Shown here piece by piece: positions 56,357 to 62,467 of a stretch of DNA of 64,000 nucleotides. The stretch's first letter is position 1, and each line of letters begins with the position of its first letter. The DNA is taken from contig NZ_CP129884.1 of assembly GCF_030490285.1 (NCBI RefSeq), forward strand, positions 2,728,001 through 2,792,000, given 5' to 3'. Position numbers and translations under genes: made by a program. The notes beneath the pieces are model-generated. The model saw only the letters and a program-made list of their open reading frames with translations. It did no database searches and was not told the origin of the DNA. Source of the DNA: Methylomonas montana. Its GTDB lineage: Bacteria; Pseudomonadota; Gammaproteobacteria; Methylococcales; Methylomonadaceae.

Positions 56357-56553
56357 TATTTAATGTCTGGGCTAATCGAAATCGACACTGTATAGCCAAG
56401 ATGAGACGACAGGCTTCTTACCTCATCGGGTTTCAGACCGTAAATGCTGATGAATCGTGATGGACCGTTTGGATCATCAACTCTCACGTTCAAGCTATCA
56501 CCCGGTCTATCTTCATTAATTTGCAGGCTGGTCAAAATGCCAGTTACTTTCAT
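56356..56553 (-). CDS. Small phage-associated protein
   Basis: The product has 65 residues from ATG 56553 (MKVTGILTSLQINEDRPGDSL), with an AGGAG site 7 bases upstream. It has a beta-strand pattern ending in SISISPDIK. It overlaps the terminase start (TAATG). No recognised family. Confidence 0.55.
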   Translation of the reverse strand: MKVTGILTSLQINEDRPGDSLNVRVDDPNGPSRFISIYGLKPDEVRSLSSHLGYTVSISISPDIK

Positions 56554-56554
56554 T

Positions 56555-56764
56555 TCAATTCTCCTCATTGCAGGTTGGACACGGAATCCCGCGTTTAGCA
56601 GCCGTCACACTTTCAGCCGATGTCCAGTCGGTTTCGTGCTCGCAACGAGCACAGGCGTATCGAACAAGCTGTTCACCAGGGCCATTACTAGCCCCATCGC
56701 ATACATGCATCAGCCATTGGCGCTTTTTCCTGGGCTTATCAAAAAGGTCGATAGTCTTACCCAT
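56555..56764 (-). CDS. Small zinc-ribbon protein of the phage block
   Basis: The product has 69 residues from ATG 56764 (MGKTIDLFDKPRKKRQWLMH). Two CxxC pairs (CARCEHETDW and CPTCNEEN) suggest a zinc ribbon. It overlaps the end of the small-terminase-like gene. Such small ribbon proteins commonly sit near terminase genes in Mu-like prophages; role unknown. Confidence 0.65.
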   Translation of the reverse strand: MGKTIDLFDKPRKKRQWLMHVCDGASNGPGEQLVRYACARCEHETDWTSAESVTAAKRGIPCPTCNEEN

Positions 56765-57179
56765 ACCGCTTCCCCAACACCGCCCCAATATCATCCAAAT
56801 ACGGCTGCAAGGCCCGCAACGCCGCCGGATCGCGCTTGCGCAACTCGTCGGCGATGATGCGCAGGGTATCCAGCGCCACCGACAAGCCGGAAAATGCCGG
56901 ATTCACCCGCGAAAACGCCTTGCTAAACTTGGCATACGCATCGGCCAATTGCGCTAACAGCTGAGCCTTTTCCGCCGCCGGAATCGTCGCCGTTTCCAGC
57001 TCGCGGGTAGTGGTAATCACCTGCCTGGCAAAGTCTTCAACCAGCTGCTTGTTCAGATCATCAATGCCTTGCTCGCTGATCCGGTACGCCGCCCGCGCCG
57101 TGTGATGGGCGCGAAGGTTTTTGCCATCTGAGTTTAACCATCGCACCTGGTCAAATATTCCGGACGCAAAGGCATCCAA
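56757..57179 (-). pseudogene. 5'-truncated phage gene, small-terminase-like
   Basis: An open frame of 140 residues with only a TTG to start from and a TAG two codons before it (57183-57185). The visible part is a helical C-terminal domain (VEDFARQVITTTRELETA... LADAYAKFSKAFSRVNPAF... RALQPYLDDIGAVLG) of the kind seen in small-terminase-like proteins of Mu-like phages. The DNA-binding N-terminus expected there is missing. The break coincides with the start of a repeat-rich segment. It marks the truncated edge of the prophage. Confidence 0.6.
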
Positions 57180-57241
57180 CGCCTAACTCCCCCTGCATGA
57201 AGATTGATACGCCGGCAATAAAGTGCAGACCAAATTACCCT

Positions 57242-57343
57242 GGTTCCTACGCGTCGCGTGGAAACCCAGACTTTCCGCGTAGCGGTGAAGTTGTACCGCA
57301 GCGCGGCCAAGCCCGGCATTCCCACGCAGCGCGTGGGAACGAG
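57242..57343. repeat. REP-like palindromic repeat
   Basis: GGTTCCTACGCGTCGCGTGGAAACC and CATTCCCACGCAGCGCGTGGGAACG-type hairpins about 75 bases apart, the same family as those at 60795, 61716 and 62038. It sits exactly between the truncated phage gene and the effector duplicate, so it may mark the recombination junction. Confidence 0.7.
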
Positions 57344-57346
57344 ACC

Positions 57347-57618
57347 GCGATGAGGGAAAGACAAGGGCGTGATGGTATCGGGGAAACTTCCGGCAACGAA
57401 AGTAAACCTGTCGCCGAAAAAACCAATCATGAGAAAGCGGCTTTCGGTGAACGAACTGCCCATGACAGGATGACGGAAAAAGGCTACGAACCTGTCGGAA
57501 ACACCGACGGCAACTACTATCCTGGGAAGCAAGGTATAGATGGGGTATACAAAAACCCCAGTCCACCACCGGATTATATTATTACCGAAGTTAAATACGG
57601 GACGGCAGATTTAGGGAT
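57347..57618 (+). pseudogene. Duplicate of the PoNe effector C-terminal region (cut by an IS)
   Basis: 272 bases identical to the effector (47836-48082 joined to 49186-49210). They encode MRERQGRDGIGETSGNESKP-type residues through ITEVKYGTADLG. It lacks the IS630 insertion and so shows the intact E-V-K. The frame is cut after GGGAT by another IS. The N-terminal part of the effector is absent. Joined with 58926-58949 the duplicate is 296 bases. It resembles an orphan toxin tip. Confidence 0.9.
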
Positions 57619-58920
57619 CGAATTGCCTCAAATTAAAAGTAACCCAAGGGGTCAATAAAAACAGGTCGTTGCCTCACATTGTGTGTAACCGAAATAAAAC
57701 GGGTTACCACCATGGGAAAACACGAACGACGAGCCTATTTACAAGCGATTCAAAAGCGCTATCGACAAAGCGATAGGGCCACGAAACAAACGATCCTGAA
57801 CGAGTTTTGCGAAGTCTGCGGCTACGCCCGCAAGTACGCCATTCGTTTGCTGAATCGAAAAGCCAAGCCCGCCGCTTCTCCAACCAAACGCCCCGGGCCC
57901 AAGCGAAAATATCAAGCCGAGGTGTTGCTGGAGCCGCTGAAACGCATCTGGTTCGCCAGCGATCAACTGTGCGGCAAACGACTAAAGGCGGCGATACCGA
58001 TCTGGCTGCCTCACCACGAAGATCAATACGGCCCCTTGGCGGATGGCGTGCGCGCCGACTTGCTCAAAGTGTCGGCGGCCACCCTGGATCGCCTGCTCAA
58101 ACCCCTGCGCGTCCAGCATCCAAAGGGGTTGTCCGGCACCAAACCCGGCTCGCTGCTGAAAACCCAAATTCCCATCCGCACCCATCATTGGGACGAAACC
58201 CAGCCCGGCTTCGTCGAAGCTGATACCGTGGCTCACTGTGGCAATTCGCTGGCCGGCGATTTCGTCTGGAGTCTGACGATGACGGATATCGTCACCGGCT
58301 GGACCGAATGCCGGGCCACTTGGAACAAGGGCTCGCAAGGCGTCCTGGAACAGATTCAGGCCATCGAGAACCTGTTGCCGTTCCCTTTGAAAGGCTTCGA
58401 TTGTGATAACGGCTCGGAATTTCTCAACCAGCATTTACTGCGCTATTTCACCGATCATCCGCAACAGCCCGCCTTTACCCGCTCCAGGCCCTACAAGAAA
58501 AACGACAATGCCCACGTCGAACAGAAAAACTGGACCCACGCCAGGCAATTATTCGGCTACGACCGGCTGGATAACGCCGTGCTGGTGCCGTTGATGAATG
58601 AGGTCTACAGCACGCTTTGGTGCCCGTTGCAGAATCACTTCTGTCCCAGTCTGAAACTCCAGAAAAAACACCGAGACGGCGCCAAGATCGTTAAAAAATA
58701 CCACGTGCCGCAAACGCCTTACCAAAGGGTTCTCGATCATACTGATATTCCTGAATCCACCAAACAGGCTCTCAGAGAGCACCATACCAAGCTCAATCCA
58801 TTTGCTCTCAAGGCCGCCATTGAGCAACAATTGAAACTCATCTTTTCACAAGTCCAGGTTACCTCTAATGTGAGGCAACGACTTTGACCCTTCGGTTACC
58901 TTTTTCTATGAGGCAATACG
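57619..58920 (+). mobile_element. Insertion sequence, 1302 bp, with 5-bp target duplication
   Basis: Ends CGAATTGCCTCA and (reverse complement of the right end) CGTATTGCCTCA match in 11 of 12 bases. The target GGGAT is duplicated (57614-57618 and 58921-58925). A second, inner inverted pair with core GTCGTTGCCTCACATT is found near 57666 and 58866, so each end has two TTGCCTCA motifs. It carries one transposase gene. Confidence 0.9.
57712..58887 (+). CDS. DDE transposase with integrase core
   Basis: The product has 391 residues from ATG 57712 (MGKHERRAYLQAIQKRYRQ). An N-terminal helix-turn-helix (ATKQTILNEFCEVCGYARKYAIRLLNRK) precedes the rve-like catalytic core with PGFVEADTVAHCG, FDCDNGSEFLN and KNDNAHVEQKNWTHAR, where D, D and E are the likely metal ligands. 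The frame is intact. I do not assign the IS family with certainty. Confidence 0.88.
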   Translation: MGKHERRAYLQAIQKRYRQSDRATKQTILNEFCEVCGYARKYAIRLLNRKAKPAASPTKRPGPKRKYQAEVLLEPLKRIWFASDQLCGKRLKAAIPIWLPHHEDQYGPLADGVRADLLKVSAATLDRLLKPLRVQHPKGLSGTKPGSLLKTQIPIRTHHWDETQPGFVEADTVAHCGNSLAGDFVWSLTMTDIVTGWTECRATWNKGSQGVLEQIQAIENLLPFPLKGFDCDNGSEFLNQHLLRYFTDHPQQPAFTRSRPYKKNDNAHVEQKNWTHARQLFGYDRLDNAVLVPLMNEVYSTLWCPLQNHFCPSLKLQKKHRDGAKIVKKYHVPQTPYQRVLDHTDIPESTKQALREHHTKLNPFALKAAIEQQLKLIFSQVQVTSNVRQRL

Positions 58921-58949
58921 GGGATGACGAAAGATGGTAAGCAGATGAG
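58921..58949 (+). pseudogene. Remaining end of the effector duplicate
   Basis: 29 bases (including the duplicated GGGAT) identical to the effector at 49206-49234 (GMTKDGKQM). Similarity stops abruptly at 58950, where a different repeat-like sequence begins, so the last 62 residues of the nuclease and the immunity gene are missing from this copy. Confidence 0.85.
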
Positions 58950-59022
58950 GGCCATAGGATGTGCTGAACAACGTGAAGCGCATCGTTTTCGCGGCAATTG
59001 CTTACAGCAAAGCCTAAACCGA

Positions 59023-59162
59023 TTAACGCCCCATCTCCCGCCGAAGCCGCTTTGGATTTCGCCTACAATCCAGAATTCGAAACACAACGGCTTGATCGTC
59101 GATCACTTTGTAATAAATGGCGTAGGGAAACCGCTTTGCCAAAAGCCTATGGAATCCAAAAT
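59023..59162 (-). pseudogene. ParE-type toxin, 3' part
   Basis: Residues FGFHRLLAKRFPYAIYYKVI then DDQAVVFRILDCRRNPK are the typical second half of a RelE/ParE superfamily toxin. It is separated from its first half (59437-59598) by a non-coding insertion of about 270 bases. Confidence 0.8.
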
Positions 59163-59436
59163 GCAGACTCGGGGAGTCGCTATTTTTGCGAAAGCTTGTT
59201 TTGGGCATCCCAGCCCAATCAAGCGGCAAAAATTACGCGACCGCTTATGCCTCCGGCGGCCCCGATTCGTCCGCGTCACCTCGTTTCGACCCAACAAGGG
59301 GTCGAAACATTGGCTCTCGCATGACTTGACGCCGTTTCGCGATGCCTTGCAGGTTTTCTCCGCTTCACTACGAAAACCCGCCCGGCGCTACGGCTATCGC
59401 GGACTAAAAATCTTCACTTCGCTATCGCTCCGTTTC
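59163..59436. mobile_element. Non-coding insertion splitting a ParE toxin gene
   Basis: About 274 bases without coding potential lie between the two toxin halves. The join HPLKI-FGFHRLL reads as a normal toxin when they are removed. There are no clear terminal inverted repeats; GACTCGGGGAGTC near 59169 is a small internal palindrome. It may be a MITE-like element or rearranged DNA. Exact borders are uncertain by a few bases. Confidence 0.55.
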
Positions 59437-59598
59437 CAAGATTTTCAGCGGATGAACGCCGGCATACAGAGCTAGTGAATCAATTTCGGCGAACAGACTA
59501 TCGAAAAAATAATCGCCTACTCCTTCTTGCTGTTTATCGTAAAACAAGCGTCCTGCCGAAAAATCATCCATGGCAGTGCGCAAAATCCGAATTTTCAT
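59437..59598 (-). pseudogene. ParE-type toxin, 5' part
   Basis: It starts at ATG 59598 (MKIRILRTAMDDFSAGRLFYDKQQEGVGDYFFDSLFAEIDSL, ending in LYAGVHPLKI), which overlaps the antitoxin stop (ATGA). After HPLKI the frame runs into the insertion (LETER, stop). The remaining half is at 59023-59162. Confidence 0.85.
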
Positions 59599-59810
59599 TC
59601 GAACCGCGAGCGTAATGCCTTTTTGGCTTGCTGCCAATCGACCGCCTCGACATCCCCTGCTGTATAAGCTGCTTCTGTCCGCTGTAATTCCTCCTGATGC
59701 CAAGGTAACGCCGGGACGTCGTTTTCGTTATCGAGCAAATCGTCCCACAAAGCTTCGATAAGTTTGAGTTTTTCGGTTGCAGGTAGTTGCCGCAGTTCAG
59801 CGCTGATCAT
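59595..59810 (-). CDS. Addiction-module antitoxin (TIGR02574-like)
   Basis: The product has 71 residues from ATG 59810 (MISAELRQLPATEKLKLIEALWDDL); a longer frame to 59882 is rejected because homologous proteins start here. ALPWHQEELQRTEAAYTAGDVEAVDWQQAKKALRSRF is the diagnostic second half. It is intact while its toxin is split, leaving a harmless remnant module. Confidence 0.88.
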   Translation of the reverse strand: MISAELRQLPATEKLKLIEALWDDLLDNENDVPALPWHQEELQRTEAAYTAGDVEAVDWQQAKKALRSRFE

Positions 59811-60085
59811 GAGGGGGTTCTCGTGTCGGAATAGCCGGATCGATACTAGCCCGAAACAGCGTTGAAAGCCAAGAGTTATCAATCCGGCGCGTCAGCGTTC
59901 ATCGCTATACGTATTTAAATATGGCCTCCACATTGACGACCGTGCAGCTCATAAAGTGAGGCTTGTCCGGTTCCTTGATGATGTAGCAGCTTCTACTGAA
60001 ATGGTCGCTGCGATCTGGCCGTCACACTCGCCGCCGACGCGCCGCCCGAGCCGCGCATCGGCCCCCTTATCTGTGGAGACCCGTG

Positions 60086-60541
60086 ATGAAAAAGGTAATG
60101 TTCTTGGCCGCCGTGCTGCTGTTGAATATGCTATGGCCGTCAACAGCGTCTGCCCTCTGCTCCGTCAACAATGCGAGCCTGGCCTTTGGCAGCTTCAGCC
60201 CGCTTACCGGCAACACAGTCGACAGCACTGCCACCATCACCGTTACCTGCGCGTTGCAACTGTCGTCTTATACCATTGCGCTCTCGCCCGGCGGCAGCGG
60301 AACCTATAACCCACGGAGGATGACCAGTGGCGGCAACACTCTGGAATACAACCTCTACACCAGTGCCGGCTACAGCCAGATATGGGGCGATGGCACCGGC
60401 GGCAGCGTCATAGTTGATGCCGGCTCGACTCTCCTCGGCTCCAGAAACCATACGATATATGGCCGCATACCGCTCTCGACGCAGCGGAGTGCCATGATCG
60501 GCAGCTACAGCGACAGCATCACCGTGACGGTCGCTTATTGA
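60086..60541 (+). CDS. Spore coat protein U (SCPU) domain protein
   Basis: The product has 151 residues from ATG 60086, 7 bases after GGAG (a GTG one codon upstream is possible). A signal peptide (MKKVMFLAAVLLLNMLWPSTASA) precedes CSVNNASLAFGSFSPLTG, the SCPU/CsuA-like start, and the end AMIGSYSDSITVTVAY is the donor-strand-like last beta strand. Such proteins are secreted subunits of chaperone-usher fibres. No chaperone or usher gene is next to it, so it stands alone. Only one copy is present. Confidence 0.88.
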   Translation: MKKVMFLAAVLLLNMLWPSTASALCSVNNASLAFGSFSPLTGNTVDSTATITVTCALQLSSYTIALSPGGSGTYNPRRMTSGGNTLEYNLYTSAGYSQIWGDGTGGSVIVDAGSTLLGSRNHTIYGRIPLSTQRSAMIGSYSDSITVTVAY

Positions 60542-60794
60542 ACAGTCCATACGGCACCGCCACGACATAATCCTTATATGGACTCATCCCGTTTTGCAAG
60601 CATTTCCCTTGCGGGTTGATGGTATGACTGCACTCGTATATCCGGCCTGTGAATGGGCTTTATCCGCACTGACCATAATGGGTTATTCGCGCGTTTGCTC
60701 CCGATCCCCTTATCGTGCTTTTGGATACAGCGGATTCGGCAGATTTTGCAAATGCCGGTTCGACCGGTTACCATCAGGGCATGCTTCGCAATTA
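60542..60794. other. Intergenic stretch before a REP-like element
   Basis: 253 bases with no convincing gene. I see no promoter or terminator of good quality. The remainder of the gap to 60941 is occupied by a REP-like repeat. Confidence 0.4.
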
Positions 60795-60898
60795 TCGTTC
60801 CCGCGCTCCGGCGTGGAAACGCAGCTTGTATCGCCCAGGCAGGTCATTCAGGACGCTAGCGCGTCCGCCGCTGTGAGTCCCCACGCCGGAGGGACAAT
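60795..60898. repeat. REP-like palindromic repeat
   Basis: A composite element. CGTTCCCGCGCTCCGGCGTGGAAACG forms one hairpin, GGACGCTAGCGCGTCC a central one, and CCCCACGCCGGAGGGAC the right end. It has the same organisation as 61716-61822, but more diverged. Confidence 0.75.
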
Positions 60899-60941
60899 TA
60901 GATAATATTTCTACGACACACAAAGCCATGAGTAGCAAAAA

Positions 60942-61688
60942 ATGACACCATTATTTTCAAAAGAATCTCTTGTACGACTACCGTTAGTGGTGGCTGTAGC
61001 TTTGACCATCATCTCGCCTGCCCAGGCTGAACTGCTGGGCCGTGGCGGAGGCACGATGGTTTACGATACGGATCTAAATATTACCTGGGTAGCTGATGCA
61101 ATGTTGTTCAAAACATTAGCGAATGCCTCCGAAGATCCAAATAGCTACGTGCAAGACATTATCGACGCCAACAACGGGGTGATCTACGACACGCCTAATA
61201 GCGAGGATGGACGTGATGGCGTGTACAACCTGAGTAGCTTTGACCTCAACACAAGTAATGGCCGCACGACTTGGTTTGGAGCTTTGGCTTGGACCAACAG
61301 TCTAGTATATGGAGGGTACAGCGATTGGCGTTTACCTACCACTAGCCCCGCCGCAGAGGGTTTTAATGCGGGTAGCGAAATGGGACATTTGTTCTATACA
61401 GAACTAAATGGTTCGGCTCATAGCCATATACCTGATTCCAGTTTATTTGTTAACACCACCAATAGTTTCTGGACAAATAGGGAAAACCAGACAAGTGCTC
61501 CTTTCAATGCCTGGCTGTTTTCGCTTAGCAATGGCAGTCAAAGCCTTGCCGGCAAAACAGCCGCCTACTTTGCCTGGGCTGTACGCGATGGCGATGTAGC
61601 GGCCGTGCCTGTACCCGGCGCGGTTTGGTTATTTGGCTCGGCAATCCTCGGCTTTGCCGCTTTAAAACGCCGGTCAAGCAAAGCGTAA
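60942..61688 (+). CDS. Secreted DUF1566-like protein with PEP-CTERM-like sorting tail
   Basis: The product has 248 residues. A signal peptide (to about residue 29, SPAQAE) precedes a region with DTDLNITWVADAMLF, WTNSLVYGGYSDWRLPTT and FWTNRENQ, matching the DUF1566/Lcl-type C-terminal fold. The tail is VPVPGAVWLFGSAILGFAALKRRSSKA, a short motif, one membrane helix and a basic end, as in the VPxPGA(x)WLFGS type of PEP-CTERM signals. By family it should be exported and processed by an exosortase to the cell surface. No exosortase is in the window. Confidence 0.88.
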   Translation: MTPLFSKESLVRLPLVVAVALTIISPAQAELLGRGGGTMVYDTDLNITWVADAMLFKTLANASEDPNSYVQDIIDANNGVIYDTPNSEDGRDGVYNLSSFDLNTSNGRTTWFGALAWTNSLVYGGYSDWRLPTTSPAAEGFNAGSEMGHLFYTELNGSAHSHIPDSSLFVNTTNSFWTNRENQTSAPFNAWLFSLSNGSQSLAGKTAAYFAWAVRDGDVAAVPVPGAVWLFGSAILGFAALKRRSSKA

Positions 61689-61715
61689 TTCCTCTGGAGC
61701 GCATCGTTTGTTTAT

Positions 61716-61822
61716 CATTCCCACGCTCCAGCGTGGGAATGCAGCCCGTAACCGCTCCAGCGGTACGATTCGGGACGCTAGAGCGTCCGTAGCGGTGTCC
61801 CCACGCCGGAGCGTGGGGACAA
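61716..61822. repeat. REP-like palindromic repeat (best preserved copy)
   Basis: CATTCCCACGCTCCAGCGTGGGAATG is a perfect hairpin at the left. GGGACGCTAGAGCGTCC lies in the middle and CCCCACGCCGGAGCGTGGGG at the right. The right end can act as a stem for transcripts leaving the upstream DUF1566-like gene. Confidence 0.85.
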
Positions 61823-61889
61823 TAAAAAACCCTCACTCAATCAAATCACCAAGGCCGGCATAATTGGCCGCACGAGAATAACGCCGATG

Positions 61890-62155
61890 CTAAGGCAAAT
61901 TAACACAGCCTCGGGTGACCGGGTTGGCGTGAATGTACTCCAGCTTCTCCCGCATCATTGCCTTGCCGAAAACCAACTCGGCATGCATGCCTTCTTGCCA
62001 GAATTGAAACTCACGGTCGCGCTGGTGCGCCGCTTATGGTTCCCACGCTGAAGCCTGGGAATGACAAGCGGCAGCACTTCAATAACGCTTCCTGCCGCTG
62101 CGTTGCAGGTAATCGATGATCTGCCTTGCCGTATACGCTTTGAAACTCGCGACAC
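61890..62155 (-). pseudogene. REP-associated tyrosine transposase (RAYT/Y1) remnant
   Basis: Minus-strand codons read SFKAYTARQIIDYLQRSGRKRY (about 62150-62082), the helix that carries the catalytic tyrosine of Y1/IS200-like RAYT proteins. After a break they resume as HQRDREFQFWQEGMHAELVF and MMREKLEYIHANPVTRGCVNLP with a TAG at 61890. A REP-like palindrome lies exactly in the break. The N-terminal half and start are missing. Confidence 0.8.
62038..62070. repeat. REP-like hairpin inside the RAYT remnant
   Basis: GGTTCCCACGCTGAAGCCTGGGAATG is an imperfect copy of the hairpin at 61716 and interrupts the transposase remnant. Confidence 0.75.
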
Positions 62156-62467
62156 ATTTCCCAGTTCGGGGGCTTGGGCTATGAAATGCAGCCGTTGATA
62201 GCGGTCGTATGGGGTGAAATAGGTCATGGGTCTTCTTGGATTGGGCGTCGGCCTAGGCCGCCATTTTACCAAACACCGGGCCTTACCGTTAGAAAGTCAG
62301 GCAGGCCGCTAGACAATTAAGCTGCCGTCCACTTTAATATCTACTGTCAACGCAATAAATCCGTCGCCTTTTTTCAAACCTCCAAGACAGTCGCCGTCGT
62401 CAACTTAACGATGAAGTCGTTGACTACCATCAACTGTCACATCCGCACGTCCATAAGGAATCAGACA
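62156..62467. other. Intergenic stretch upstream of the glycine-rich gene
   Basis: 312 bases without a convincing gene. A plus-strand promoter for the glycine-rich protein must lie here; no clear -35/-10 pair was identified. An AAGGA ribosome site is present at 62456-62460. Confidence 0.5.

Noticed and set aside
55307-56395. 362-codon plus-strand frame opposite the phage terminase
   Set aside because: Shadow of the terminase; the minus-strand frame has catalytic motifs and overlaps its neighbours as an operon.
50552-57179. Gene transfer agent
   Set aside because: The order and families are Mu-like and the block is incomplete, with a truncated gene at one edge; there is no support for a functional agent.
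57242-62070. Possible CRISPR array from recurring hairpin-like repeats
   Set aside because: Units are few, diverged, irregularly spaced and palindromic over their whole length; there are no spacers or cas genes.
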